NCBI GenBank assembly: GCA_020543525.1
Contig: JAHYIO010000036.1
Location: 1,364,001-1,428,000, forward strand
DNA from: Coriolopsis trogii
Taxonomy: Eukaryota; Basidiomycota; Agaricomycetes; Polyporales; Polyporaceae
Direction: 5' to 3'
DNA: 64,000 nucleotides
Both the position numbers and the translations under genes were made by a program. Of the stretch, positions 1 through 11,680 are shown piece by piece. The first letter of the stretch is position 1. Every line of letters begins with the position of its first letter. A model generated the notes under the pieces. The model saw nothing but the letters and a program-made list of their open reading frames with translations, ran no database searches and had not been told where the DNA came from.

Positions 1-1626
1 TGTGATACCGTTGCGATGTCGAGCATCTGAAGCTCCTTGTCAAGGACAAGGACAGCTGAAGCCTCGCGATAGGTCTGATTCATTAGAGAAATGGCCTTCT
101 TGCGATAGGACTTGAGGTCATCGCGGACAGGGATGCACAATGTGTCCATCCAAAGCTGAGAACCCGTCTCTCCGACAGCTTTGAGGCCAGACATGTAGTT
201 GGCCAGTTTTTGAACCTGGCATCGCGGAAGTGCATTCTCTCTGGGGTTACCGAGCCCATGCGCCCCTGGGTTGCACGATATGTTCAGCATACCCCAAGAC
301 CGTCATATGATCATACTTACAGACATGTGAGATGGCAATATACGCCCCTCCTTCACTTACGCTCAACCTCATGTCCTGGGACACCACCACCCTTGGGACC
401 TTTCCCCGATCCAACACTGCACACAGCTCCTCCGGCTTCACTTTCACGAGCGCGCACCGACAGCCCTCCTGGACATGCAATGTCTTGTATTCCTCCTCCA
501 CGACCTGGTCTGCCAAACACATCCAGTCGCTGCACCGTGAATGATCCAGATGCAGCCGTCCATTGCGCAGTCGTGCCGCAAAGAAGTTGTACGCGCCGTC
601 AAATCGCTCCAGCAGCTCGCACTCACTTGGGCACCAGCCACCCATGCGCATCTCGTCGATTGCATAGTCCTTGAGCCAGTCCCAGTTGGCAGGGAACGCC
701 TGCGCCAGCGCTGGATCCAGGAGGAGCTGCAGCGCTCTGATATCACCATCCAGTGCCGACAAGGATGGCGGGGTGCAGAGGGTGAGCGCAAGGAGGATAC
801 CACGAAAGAGGATTCGGATCGAGAGTAGGACCCTGCACTCGTCGTAAGTCAGTGTGCGAGCTTCGTCTGTTCCCGGCTTGCACGTCGATATCACGGTCTG
901 CAGGGTTACGACGTGCTGAACGACCGCGAGCAGCTCTCGCCAACGCTCCATGCGAGTTTCCGAGGGGAGGACGTTGAGCGCAGCCACCCACCGGTGGGGA
1001 AGCACATCGAGCGCAGCCGTGGACAGCGTCTTGGGCGTACCGTTGCCGTTCCGATCTTTGACCACGAAATCCATGACAGGATCACCCTCGGACAAGCCAA
1101 CAATCGCTTGTGTTTGCTTCAGGACTCCAAGAAATAGCCAGGCCTGGAGGAACGCCACCTCCTCTCCTAACGGGGCCACGCTCAGGTCTGAGCGGAAACA
1201 CTTGATGGAGAGTGCGTCCTGCGGCCGACTAGCAAGGAGTATCTGGGGGACCATCCGCTGGCGGCAGGTATACTTTGCGTCCAGGTCCTGGAGGATTGGA
1301 GCCAAAGGGTCCATAACCTCGTTGGGGAACTTGCGGTGCTCTCTGCGCCCGTCGACGACCCAATTCGCGCGCTCTGGGAAGTCCCAAAACCCGTCCGGAT
1401 GGTCGTCGTACGGCGTGTCCGTTTGCAACCACGGGCATTCGAAGGGGACAAAGTGTTTACGGCCTGATGCGCCGTCGGGCACGGCGAGGGCTTGTACAAG
1501 CGAGCTGACTGAATACGGTTCGACCGGGCTAAAGACAGCAGCCGAGGTGCTCGGTGTGGTACAGCATAGGAGACGGTGAAATCGTGCTGAGAAGGAACTG
1601 GGAGGTCGCTTGCTGCTGTGTATCAT
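1..1626 (-). CDS. HET-domain protein (3' end outside window)
   Basis: Heterokaryon-incompatibility (HET) domain protein, a family of STAND/NLR-associated or stand-alone proteins linked to non-self recognition in fungi. The long exon 321-1626 ends with YIAISHV. A 55-nt intron (266-320, GTAAGT..CCAG) splits the next Trp codon, and the following exon (265 to the window edge) reads WAHGLGNP and then LWMDTLCIPV. Together these form the classic basidiomycete HET signature. About 430 residues precede the domain and hold no motif I recognise. The ATG at 1624-1626 is the first in the open frame, but further 5' exons cannot be excluded. The C-terminus runs off the left edge with no stop seen. Family assignment is secure; biological role is not. 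Confidence 0.85.
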
Positions 1627-2504
1627 GTCGTAGGAGTCGAGTAGTATGCGGTGAGCCCCAGAGCCTTTGGCAACTGTTGATCGGGGAACCCTACGACCTG
1701 AGTGAGTAGGTCCTCGTGGTTTCCTCGTTTGTTGGACAGACCCGACCGGGACGTGTTGGACTCATTGCTGAGCGTACGGGCCTATGGCTGATCATTCCAT
1801 GATATGGAGTACATCTGTCGAGCCCGAGCGTTGGTGTCCGAGAAGCTTTGAACGTCAGCAGTACGAGCCCATATGCACGTTCAGATAAACCAGCCAACGC
1901 CTACCGCGTAAGGATATTCGTTCCAGTCCGACGCCCTTCAGCCGCACGCAATCCGAGAATATGCAGTAGAAGATAAAGACATACAAGACATACATTGCAA
2001 TTCACCCCTTTCCTCAGTCAGCCCATCCGCCCCGTTTCGTTTCGTATCCCCATATCACCTTCGTGGCACACTACCTTGACCCGCTCAGCTGTTGAGCAGC
2101 GCGATTGCCTTCCTCGTGTTTCGCGCGCAAGCCACGATCGAGTCCGGGAACAGCCAGCTCAGGCGGGATCGTCTGTGAACGCGCTGGAGTCCCGCGTTCC
2201 AAGTCTCTGTAGCTGACTGTAGGCATAGAGATGATATTCGCGTCGTGAGCTCCATATCGACGCCCGCTCTGTATCTAAATTCAGGAATTTGCCTTATAAG
2301 GCCTCTTAAATTAGACCTTAGACGCTCCAAATAAATAGCAAACTCTACCACCTCTGCCGACCACATGCGGATCGTATCGGCAACGGACAGTAATAGCTGC
2401 CTCTGAGTCTCAAGACTTCAAGTTACAACCTGACCAGAACCGCCCATCATCCCCGCTGCCTATTCTGCCACACAACGCCTCGTCTCTATACATAATCTAT
2501 CACA
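1627..2504. other. Intergenic, nothing recognised
   Basis: The gap lies between the divergent HET gene and the mitofissin gene. Only short ORFs occur, without recognisable motifs or consistent splice junctions. It should hold both promoters. Confidence 0.5.
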
Positions 2505-2787
2505 ATGATCGGGAGAATTGTGCATCTCGGTCTTGATGCTGTTCTGGTCAGCACCGTGTTGGCGGGTGTCAGACGGTCGAGCGGATTCACGTACGTTCAC
2601 CTCGTCTCGTCGATAGGAACCAGCTAACCAACACCCACACTGCTACAGAATAGACCCGGAGAAGATCTCTGACGGGACACTCCGCTCAGTTGCCGAGAAG
2701 TATCTCGGTGTCGGAGAGACAGTCTTCGACATGATCCAGGGGACGGCCGTCAGCAGCGACTACTTCAAGCGGGACTCGAGGAGATGA
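2505..2787 (+). CDS. Mitofissin / DUF1748 family protein
   Basis: Small protein of the DUF1748 family (Pfam PF08520). The family includes Atg44/mitofissin, an intermembrane-space protein that promotes mitochondrial fission during mitophagy. Exons 2505-2590 and 2649-2787 join across a 58-nt intron (GTACGT..CTACAG) to give 74 residues, normal for this family. The N-terminal half is an amphipathic/hydrophobic helix reading HLGLDAVLVSTVLAGVRRSSG. The second half carries the charged IDP-to-KYLGVGE segment typical of DUF1748. The protein is too short for ordinary ORF calling because the intron splits it. Family call rests on motif memory; the mitophagy role is inferred from the family. Confidence 0.8.
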
Positions 2788-3377
2788 TGGCTGGAAATGG
2801 CAATGATGCTCGGGCTACAACGGATGGACAGTTTTATTGTATCGCGGTATCTATGGGTCGATCTGCTTGCTCTCTACTCCATTCTGCAGCTCGCGGCTCA
2901 GTCCTCGTCCCCAATGCTCTAGGTACGTCACTTGTCAGTTCGTTTAATCGAGTCCTAAGGGACGAGTGTCCCTTGCATCATCTACCATGTTTGCTTCACG
3001 AAGATTGAGTATGCCGGATTGTGCGATCTTCGGTGCGGACCACTTGCGTATATGCTGTATGTGTCGGCACAGTGGCTTCCGACCGACACATGAGAGCTCA
3101 GAGGATGTGCATGATTGTTACTCGCGTTACTGACCGAGCATTTTGGACCATAAGAGATGGCATTTACAAGCAGTGTTATGTCTTTTACGATTGTATATCA
3201 TTCTCAAACCACAAGCGCGTCGCGCGTAGGTGGTCTCAATCGGTGATACGGCAACAAGAGGCGTCTGTGCACATCTAAGCATCGTTCAGGCCATCAGTCG
3301 AGCCAACGATCATTCATTTCCGACCTATTCGCTCCTACAGCGTCACGAGGATCCTGGTTTCTAACCCCAATCCTTCC
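2788..3377. other. Intergenic, nothing recognised
   Basis: The gap separates the convergent 3' ends of the mitofissin and AA9 genes. No motif-bearing ORF is seen. It presumably holds both 3' UTRs. Confidence 0.5.
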
Positions 3378-4741
3378 TCAATTGTACTCTCTCTTCCAAG
3401 CAGGAGCTCTCGTGATTGCAGGTGCGGGCGCGCTCGTCGCTTCCTCTCGTTCCTCCACCATCGCTGCCGCCGTGACGGCCGCCGGGGTCTGGTACGCTGC
3501 CGACCAGTTAGGCGCATACGTATGGGTGCGCGTCGCCCCGTCCGCGACGACCGTCATGCTCGTCTGGAGCGTCGCCGTCTGGAATCCAGACCCAATCCAG
3601 GTCGACCACGGCTGCTGCGTGGTGTAACCAATGGGGGAGCCGTACGTCTGCGTCGGGGAGGGCGCGGCCCCGGACCAGACGGGCGGACCGGGGATCGTGT
3701 ATGGTGCCAGCGGCGTGTTGTAAATCTGTGTGGGTGGACGCGATCTCAATCAACGCACGGCACAAGAGAAGACCGTGACAAGAGAGGGATGGGTTTGACG
3801 TACGTTGTAGAGGATGCCAGGGTCGGAGTACGAGTACGCGCCAGGGAAGCCGACCCCACTCGGCAGCGGCGTGGTGCCGTCGCCCTTGATCTCGAGCTGC
3901 ACGCAGCCCATGTAGAGCTGTGCACCGAAGCTGGGGATCTGCAGGCGCGAGTACTCCGCTTGGTGCAGCGCGCTATCCAAGGAACCGTGATGAGACTCGT
4001 CAGCGCCATGCTCCCATTGACTGTCCGAAGGCCGAGGTATAGGGTGCACTAGGAGTGGGACAGAGGCTCACATCAACTCTGAGCGCAAGAGGTAAAATCC
4101 CGGCTTTAGCCCGGCGGGAATCCGGACGTCCTGCTTGCCCTGCCGCTCGTTGAGTTTGCCGGCGACGTACCACGTCCCGTCGGAGAAGAGACCCTCTTCC
4201 TGAATCTTTACCCAGCTCGAGTCAGTCGGAGGGTCGGGCGAGAGGTAGATCGTGCTCGGGCCCTTGTGGGAGGTGTCGATGATGTCGTCCGTCTCGTTCC
4301 GGAAGTTGTGGTGCCACTCGAGGGTGACGACGTCCCCGGGCGCGACGGGGATCGTGTGCTGGTTCTGCACGTCGCCCATGACGTTGCAACGCATGTCTGT
4401 GGACGGCATATAGATCGGGTTAGTAGAGGTGGAATGGATGAAAGTGTATTCTCGGTCGGACGGACCAATCGACGTCAAGTCTTGCACCGGGGAGTTGTTG
4501 TACCCGCCTTGCGCATTCTTGGGCGGGTTAGGGGGAAGGGGTGGGTTGTTGTATGCGGGTTTCCTGATACCGACGCCGCTGCCTTGGTCGACCCCATTGA
4601 CCCACTAAGGAGGGCAGCCCTATTGTCGTGTAACATATATGCGAATGACAGATGGGCACTTACCACACTCCAGATAGTCGTGTGGGCGGAGGCGACTGCG
4701 GCGAGAGTCAGCGCGCACAAGGACGTGGAGAGGAGCTTCAT
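3378..4741 (-). CDS. AA9 lytic polysaccharide monooxygenase
   Basis: Secreted copper-dependent LPMO of family AA9 that oxidatively cleaves cellulose and related glucans. Five exons (4664-4741, 4466-4604, 4072-4396, 3804-3972, 3378-3725) give 352 aa. The signal peptide ends at ...VASA, leaving His20 as the mature N-terminal copper ligand. The second ligand is His116 (DTSHKGP). His184 (ALHQAEYSR) and the Gln199-x-Tyr201 motif (GAQLYMGC) complete the active site. Conserved blocks NNSPV and MRCN are present. Intron 2 (4397-4465) is 69 nt, in frame and without stops, so retention would insert 23 residues. Its GTCCGT donor is weak, but it has a perfect ACTAAC branch site and CACAG acceptor. After the catalytic domain comes a Ser/Thr/Pro/Ala-rich tail of roughly 115 residues; no CBM1 is visible. 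Confidence 0.92.
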
Positions 4742-5987
4742 GTTGCCACAGACGGAACGCGACTCGAAACCCGGCGATTATGTATGGAGCCGTCTGGAGG
4801 ACTTCGAGTTCATGGGCTGAACATCGGGCTTGAGCCGGATAATCCAGGTATTCAATGAGCTATGTCGGTAGCCACGACGAGGTATGCATGGACATCATGG
4901 ACAAAACAAGCCCGCCAGCAAAACACATAATGTCACTATGGCCTGACCCTAGGTGCCTGCTGCCTAGTGTATTGTGTTAGGAACCACTGAGCTTGCGACG
5001 TTCCTCCGGCCGGAAGGTATCGCAATCCGTCGAAGTATAGTTGAGACTGTATTGTGTTGGCAGAACTAAGCGCGCGGAGGGACAAGATGGAGTCCGGAAT
5101 CAAGGAGAAGTTTTTCCACACCTTTTGCGCGACCTAGGACGTATGCAAGATAGTGTTGTCCGAATCTCATCATCCTAAGAGCACGAGCTAAACTTACCCA
5201 CCAAGATCTCGGCTGAGTCTCATAGCAATGCCAGGTTCGAGCTCCTACGAGAAGGCGAAGGGAGTAGAAGTTGGTTGGGCTTCGTGCATACAATTCGGTC
5301 GACTTGCAGTACTTGAGCAGCCAAGACTCGGTGATGTTACATGCGCACACCGGCCTATGTTGAGAAAGCTCTGCAACTGCGTATGCGACCTGGGGAATTC
5401 GTCCGGAGTCCTCGCACTCAGCCGCCGCACTGCTCCCCAAGCGTCCCCCTGCTTCAGTTTGGATTAGCAAGCAGGCAGTAGCTCGAAGGGATGGGTAAGC
5501 GGTATGGTCCCGCGAAGCTACCAGGGTGATCGGACTATAGGCTTCTGTCGAATTCGAACATATAGCCAGGGCAGCAAGGTCTAGATGTGGCCAATGTTAG
5601 TCGATAGTGAGACGAGACAACTGAACTTAGAACAATTGATCATCCATCTTCAGTTGGATGGGATACTGGGCTCTCTAACAACTTGTCTACCGGGGAGGGG
5701 GGCTTGGATGCTGACGTTGAGGATTCAGTTAGTGGAGAGCAACGTATAGATATTAGTACGTTTCGGAAGGCTGTGGGCTGCCGAGAGCACTTTGAAGTAA
5801 ATAAGTACGCAGAGAACGTTGTAGAGTTGATTGGTTCATTTCACAGATGAGGTGAACCAAGTCAAAACACCTGATTCACCCCAAGCGGACCGAGGCGCAA
5901 TCCCAAATTGAGCTTCGCCCCGACACCCACCACTCAGAGGCTCTCACTACCCACTGCATACCTGTCCAACTTGTGCCACTCACCAAC
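4742..5987. other. Intergenic, nothing recognised
   Basis: This 1.2-kb gap between the divergent AA9 and NAA20 genes contains a 134-codon minus ORF (5066-5470). It shows no motif I recognise and no convincing splice partners. The gap holds the promoters of both flanking genes. Confidence 0.4.
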
Positions 5988-6767
5988 ATGACTACCATCC
6001 GGTCTTTCAAGGCGACTGATCTATTCAAGTTTAACCACATGTGTGCAGTCTGATTTTTTCAGTTGCAACCTCATATTGACGCAGATGCAGAAACCTTGAC
6101 CTCTGGACAGAGACGGTATGCCCAATGACGATACACATCGAACAATCGTCTCAGCGAACTCAACTTTTCCGCTCAGTATGCCATCAACTTCTACCTCTCA
6201 TACCTCTCTCGCTGGCCGGACATGTGTGCCGTCCAGGAGACTCCACAAGGACGCCTCATGGGCTACGGTGCGTGACCTCGACCTCGACTCCTTTCCCCCC
6301 TCCCTATTCAATGTTCCACCTCAAACACAGTATTGGGCAAAGCGGAAGGCTCAGGCACGGAGCGACACGGACACGTCACCGCTCTGAGCGTCGCCCCCGA
6401 GTACCGCCGCCTCGGACTCTCGCGCAAATTCATGAACTGGCTCGAGAAGGTTTCGGACGAGACCTACCGCGGCTTCTTCGTCGACCTTTACGTCCGCTGC
6501 GTCAACTACGCCGCCATCTCCATGTACGAAGGCTTCGGATACAGCGTCTACAGGCGCGTGCGGGAGTACTACAGCAATTTGGGACTAGGGCTGACACCAA
6601 GAGACGAAGAGGATGGGTTCGGTATGTGATTATGAGTAGTATATCTGGCTTCGAGATGCTCACTTACTTCTACAGACATGCGGAAACCCCTGTCTCGAGA
6701 TCCAATGCGAAGATCGGTACGGGCGAACGGTCGAGACATTGTCGTCAGTGCAAACGAAGTCCCGTAG
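5988..6767 (+). CDS. NAA20: NatB catalytic subunit, N-alpha-acetyltransferase 20
   Basis: GNAT-fold catalytic subunit of NatB, which with NAA25 acetylates nascent chains starting Met-Asp/Glu/Asn/Gln. Five exons (5988-6040, 6091-6115, 6177-6267, 6331-6621, 6676-6767) give 183 aa, close to yeast Nat3 and human NAA20. Family blocks are visible in order: NLDLWTETYAINFY near the N-terminus, LMGYVLGKAEGS, the acetyl-CoA loop around RRLGLSRKFMNWLE, and YVRCVNYAAISMYEGFGYSVYR near the C-terminus. Exon 2 is only 25 nt. The gene is convergent with the DHHC gene 355 bp downstream. Confidence 0.95.
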
Positions 6768-7122
6768 AACTGCGCATGCACCTTGTATATTGTAACTGCT
6801 CATCTAATCTGCTCTCATCTGATGTCCAAACAATCCTATTTCCCCCAATACTACCCGAAGAATTTGAATAGCGTCCACTTCAGGCGGTCCTATCCATACT
6901 GAGGTGAGTGCCATTGATCAGAAATGTCTAAGGAAAAGTCGGGAATCAGGGTTGTGGCGTGCATGAGCTGCACGCCTGATCAAGCCGGACGTAAGTCATT
7001 CTCCTTCCCGAGTATTCCGTGTGTATACACACATCCAACTCCGAAGGGTCGTATGGCCCCGGCAGAATATCATCCGTTTCTTTCCTGCGTGTGGGCGAAT
7101 TGAGACGTACCTTTGGCATGAA
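6768..7122. other. Convergent 3' intergenic region
   Basis: Tail-to-tail spacer between NAA20 and the palmitoyltransferase gene. No ORF or repeat of note. Confidence 0.5.
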
Positions 7123-8643
7123 TCAGTCCTCATCCTCGTCCGTCAATTCTTCCCCTGGCCTGACTCCGCGATGCTGCTCGTAACCAGCTCTTCTCGCCCA
7201 CGAATACCCATCAGTGTAAGGTTCGATGCGTAACGGCAGGAACAACGTGTAGTAGGGACTGCGCGGACACCAGTCATCAGCTCACCGACACGTTTCAAGC
7301 GAGTGGTAGCGCTACTCACTATCCATCAGGTCCTACGTTGAAGAAAAGCTCCAGGTTCTTGGCGTATCCCAAATCGTACGAATTAACGAACGACTGCGTA
7401 GAAGCGCTTAGACATAAACATGGGGTTGACTTGGAAAATCTGCCCACCTCCCCCCTATCTCGTGCTATTCTGCGATATTGCTCGTGGTCTTGGCTCTCGA
7501 CGGACGTCTCTCCGCATGAGATCATGTATAGGTGCCATCCCGCCATGGCAGTGACCGCCATGCAAAGGACGGCGGAGAGAATGTAGGTCAACAGGAAGGC
7601 GACTTGCGGAGCAAGGTACGGCCAAGGTTCCTACAACCGAGAATGTCAGGTGTGACGTTCGCTATAGGCGGGACAACTCGGGGGAAGACTCACATCAAAC
7701 CATCCCAGACCAACAAGCACGAACCTCCACCCAAAGCCGACATAGCATGCTGTCGAGATGACCATGTAGATTCTGTCATATTGTACCCGCGCATTAGTGG
7801 TAGCAGGAAGACCAGACTGAGTACAGACCGACGTACAAAAAGAGCGCGAAATGTCGCTCGTTGTGTATGCCGACACATTGGTTGATCCCTGCGCGAGACG
7901 GCCTTCATTGTCGGGACACGAGGACCCACGTCGTCGCAGTTCGAGCACTCACACTACACAAGCAACAGCATCATTCATAACAAGCACGTCATAAGTTCCA
8001 GTTCCCGGACAATATCACATATGTAGTACTCACTGGACAATGGTGATCGTACTTCAAAACGCACCGGTTGCATATCCTACAATGGTGAGACCTCTCCCCC
8101 CTCCCTCTCAGCGCCCCGATCCTTTGCACATCGTCAGATATTCACAACTCACCTCTGGCCTCATCTCCCCACACTTTCTGCACTTGGACGTGGCCGCCCG
8201 TGTGATATGCACATCGTCGGACCACCGCACACCCGTCAGCGCCCCCTGCCTCGCCGCCCGCCTCCGTCGCGCCCACAGCAGTCCTCCCGTCGAGCCCCGC
8301 GTGCGCGGAGGGTCCCCAACAAATCCTGGGGGTACAGTGCAGACGTAGTAATAGTGCCCAAACAAGTTGGACGCGATGAGGAGACAAGCGGGGGTCGAGA
8401 GCCATGGGTAGGGGAGTGTGGGCGAGATGATCGTGACTGTCGAGGTCCGGGATACGCAGCCTCAGCGTATGGTACGAGTCAAGAAAGGTATCATGAAAGC
8501 TCACAGAAGCAGAATGCTCCGATGGAGAGGAGTATGATAGCGAGGGCGACGAACACAGGCCCGGCTGCGCCTGTGATCCTGTCCCCGACGCGCTCGACCC
8601 ACTTGAAGCAGCGGAAGACGAATCTAGAGCATCCCCGCGACAT
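7123..8643 (-). CDS. DHHC-type protein S-palmitoyltransferase with a 1-nt exon
   Basis: Integral-membrane S-acyltransferase that attaches palmitate to cysteines of target proteins; similar in layout to fungal Pfa3/Pfa4. Nine exons: 8505-8643, 8153-8436, 8034-8093, 7953 (one nucleotide), 7837-7888, 7694-7772, 7448-7630, 7320-7393, 7123-7258, summing to 1008 nt (335 aa). Order of features: TM1 (about residues 27-50), TM2 ([19 protein letters not shown]), the zinc-binding cysteine-rich domain starting [11 protein letters not shown], then [10 protein letters not shown] and DHHC (catalytic Cys160) followed by PW. TM3 and TM4 follow, then a TTxE-like TSVES motif, and a C-terminal NSYDLG...NLELFF block like the PaCCT motif. 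The tail is acidic. The start is the ATG just before the first TM block; an upstream hydrophobic ORF is not needed. Confidence 0.9.
7953..7953 (-). other. Single-nucleotide microexon of the DHHC gene
   Basis: The exon ending DHHC-P is followed by GTGAGT, and the exon starting INQCVGIHN follows GCGCAG. Joining them directly shifts the frame. Between them lies TGTAG-T-GTGAGT: an acceptor, one base (T in the coding sense) and a donor. Including that T makes TGG, the Trp expected after DHHC-P in this family, and restores the frame. Flanking introns are 7954-8033 (80 nt) and 7889-7952 (64 nt). Confidence 0.8.
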
Positions 8644-9142
8644 TGGACGCGTTGGCTCGAGTTTTGACAGCAGAACAGAAGGGAGGAAATCAAGCACGGC
8701 GGCGGCAAGATACAAGCCACGATGAGGGTGCCGAGTCTGACGCTGACGTCGTTGGGCTGCCCGCAGGCGTTGATTGATTGGTCCGACGCAGGTCCCTGAC
8801 CGGACGCTTCAGTCGAAACCTGGTCGAAACACACCAGAATTGACAGACGAGAGGCAAGCAGAAGACGAGATATTCAATACAGAGTACATGTCCACAGCTT
8901 CCATCCCTAACGAATGGCAGGCAGGTCGAGAGCCTACGCTCAGTATTACACGCGCACATCGAAAGAGACGCGACCAAAAATAAAAGCGAATAGAAATGGA
9001 AGCAACAGCAGCCAGGGCACAGCGACGAAGAACAGGACAAGACGAAGCGGCATTGGGCATAAAGCATGGGACATTAGGGACTACACTACTAAATGACTTC
9101 CGACTTGTTGGTTATAGAGTGGGGGGCATGCATAGGTCATAG
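8644..9142. other. Spacer upstream of DHHC gene; possible uORF
   Basis: Spacer between the end of DSN1 and the start of the DHHC gene, both on the minus strand. A hydrophobic minus-strand ORF beginning near 9052 (MPLRLVLFF...) stops after about 35 codons. It could be an upstream ORF or chance; nothing else is seen. Confidence 0.4.
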
Positions 9143-11251
9143 TCATCTCCCTTTGCCAGGAGTCGTCGCTCGCCGGGGCGTTCCTGGAGGCTTGCGCGGT
9201 GTTGGCGGCGGAACGCCACCAGTAAGCCTCCGCTCGCCTGCAGACGAGTCCGCTGCGCGCTGGACCTCACGCACGGCGCGCCGCGCCGCGTCGCCGATCT
9301 GTGTTTGTGGCCGGTCGGCGTCGATCCGGGACAACGCACGGAAGAGATCCTGGGGATCCGCCGCTGGGGGACGAGGTTGGGTAGGAATAATGTACGAGGA
9401 TAGTGCGGTAGGATCAGTGTGTGACGATGGGGGAGCAGGTTGGGACCGTGATGCGAGGGAGATGTTTAGTAACGCGAAACGACGGTGGAGATTTGCTTCC
9501 GCAACACGTGTCGTTTGCAGTGCTGAGTTTGCAAACGTATGCAGACGATCCACCTGCGGTGAGCATGGTAAGCGTGAGGCAAGATTGCAACGAAGTACGA
9601 TGACATACCGTATACTCCAGCTCCATCAAACGGTCATGAAGAGGTGCCGCAGCGGACGAACGGCCAGCGACAATTGCCCGCGCCAGATCCACGCTCCCAC
9701 TGACCAAGAATTGTTCCGGCAAGTCTCGTCTCTCCACATCCCAATCGTCCAGGTCGTCCAGAGACGCACGCTCCTTCCCTTTGCCCTTCGCCGCGGCCAA
9801 TGCTCTCCGCCGTTTCTCCATCTCCGCCTGAACAGACTTCCTATGAGAGTCATACGACTCTGACAGTTCTCTCCAAGCTTCCGCTTCCTGTTTGGAACTG
9901 CAGCGCAAGTCAGCTTGGGTTCTCTAAATAGGCGCTCTCTGCCTTGAGGGTATTCGCACCGTTGTATGTGAGCATTGAAGCGAGCCTCGCGTGCGCGATT
10001 TTTAACATTCTGCTCGTTCTCTTTGAGCGGGCGCTGGCTGTCTCCACTCTGCGAACCCGCGCCCCCATAGACGTTTGTGTCCACCTTCTTCTCAGCGAGC
10101 ATCCGTATGAGACTCTCCTGAGCGCGCTTAAGAATATCGGTTTGTTTTGACGATAATGGTGGGGGGTCCTTGCCTGAATCGGTAGCTTTCTGTCGCGATG
10201 TTGACGCCTGAGGTATCTGGTCGTTAAGCTCATTCATGGCACGGTTAGAACACCATATGAGTAACTGGCGTGCGCGTTGAGGTTCGGGTAGTTGACTGTC
10301 GATGTGTTTGAAGAAACTCGAAACGGATACTGATGTGTGGGGGTGTGCTGTTGAATTGTCGCGTTGAGTAAACGCGAGGGCACACGGCAGGTCACAAAGT
10401 CGCCGGTGGCATGGCCAGCAGCGAGTGAGATCGCGACTTACATATAACGCCAGTAGATTCATAACTAGAACTGACGCGCTTACCGCGACTGACTGACGAT
10501 CTCCGGCGGTGACCACCCTCTCCTCTCATCATCTTGTTCTTTTCGATTTGAGGAGTCTCCGCTTGGGCTATAGGTTCTGTGATGTCGACGTCCCGCCGTG
10601 ATGGTGTTCGTGCAGTGCGAGGGGGGAACTGAAAGTCTCCGTTCAATGCGCTAGCTGCTTGCTCCGCTGCTTGAGATCGCCGTCGCAAGGTGTCCGTCTC
10701 CGACTGCATCTGCCGCACGTCCTCGTCCACCTCAGGATCCGCCCGACTGGTCGTGTACACGTCTCGTTCCTTCGCCTTCCCGACTGCTCGAGAGGACCCA
10801 TCTGCACGAAGCTTCTTGGCAGCTGGTTTGGATGGTTGCGCTAGAGGTTGCGAAGGGGCACGAGACTCTGACGGGAGAGGTTCAATGTGCAGGGAGTGTT
10901 TGCTCGGCCCTGGAGCGCGTACTATGACCAGACCTCCAGGCTGCTCCTCTCCGTTGACTGTCGCGTTACGGGTTAGGGCAAAGAAACGCGTCGATTACGC
11001 GATTACGCGTGCAGTAGCCACCACTCACGTTTCCGTTTGTTTGATGGACCAGCCTTCGAGCCCTAGAACGCGTCTTCAGATACAAAGCGCCTATGCGAGT
11101 CGATAACAACACTCACCTCACGGCGGACTTTCTTGCCTGCATTAGCAGCGAGCGGGTTCGCATCCTCTGTGGCTTTCCGTTTCGATGCAGGTGGCTGGCT
11201 GGGTATCATGGGTCCTTCTACTTCAACGGTGACCGTCCGCGAACCATGCAT
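9143..11251 (-). CDS. DSN1: Kinetochore MIS12-complex subunit MIS13/DSN1
   Basis: Subunit of the MIS12/MIND complex, which links inner-kinetochore chromatin to the NDC80 complex and KNL1. Six exons (11117-11251, 11029-11062, 10442-10957, 9960-10347, 9609-9897, 9143-9553) give 590 aa. The N-terminal third is basic and disordered. The diagnostic block follows: RRRSSVSRGKRVSSSYESTG, then SVSSFFKHIDSQLPEPQRAR and QLLIWCSNRAMNEL, the core of the Mis12-Mtw1 family domain (PF08202). A charged coiled-coil stretch (AHIQRSKQEAEAWREL onward) and DDWDVERRDLPEQF come next. The Pro-rich basic C-terminus ends in TPGKGR. RRxSS is also where Aurora B phosphorylates DSN1 orthologs (family knowledge). The gene is divergent from cytochrome c. 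Confidence 0.9.
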
Positions 11252-11680
11252 GTGCAAAGTCAAGTAAAATCGAGGCGGATAGGCGCGACCGTCAGAAACG
11301 TGCGGCAGGTTGAGGAGGAGGACGCGCTCGCCGTCGCGCGCGGTGGTGAGAGCGCGATGTTAAACAACGAGCAAGCGGACTTCCAAAGATTCTCCCACAC
11401 TGTGCGATGCACGCGTAACATTCCCACGGAGTAGCGTGACCTTGAAATGAGCGCCCTAGGGACCGTTGGGCGGCTGACGGCGGTGCCGGGCGGCCCTGGA
11501 CCGCGTTGAATTGGGCGGCCGGTGATTGGCTCCCCGCATCCCGGAAGAAACCGGCACACGAGACACTTATAATCGAAATTTGAGAATTGCTTTCGTCACA
11601 ACTCCCTCCCTGCTCTTGCCAGCATCTGTACAGCTACCTCCCTTAATCCTACCACTTCACGACCCCCTTAGAATTTAGAC
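11252..11680. promoter_or_regulatory. Divergent promoter region DSN1 / CYC1
   Basis: The 429-bp head-to-head spacer must hold both core promoters. It contains a G/C-rich stretch around 11310-11540. A pyrimidine-rich run (CTCCCTCCCTGCTCTTGCC) lies about 80 bp upstream of the cytochrome c ATG, as is common before fungal start sites. No clear TATA box was identified. Confidence 0.45.

Noticed and set aside
8809..9060. Hydrophobic minus ORF (MPLRLVLFF...) as 5' exon of the DHHC gene
   Set aside because: No splice route joins it in frame, and the DHHC model already starts with a proper ATG and TM1.
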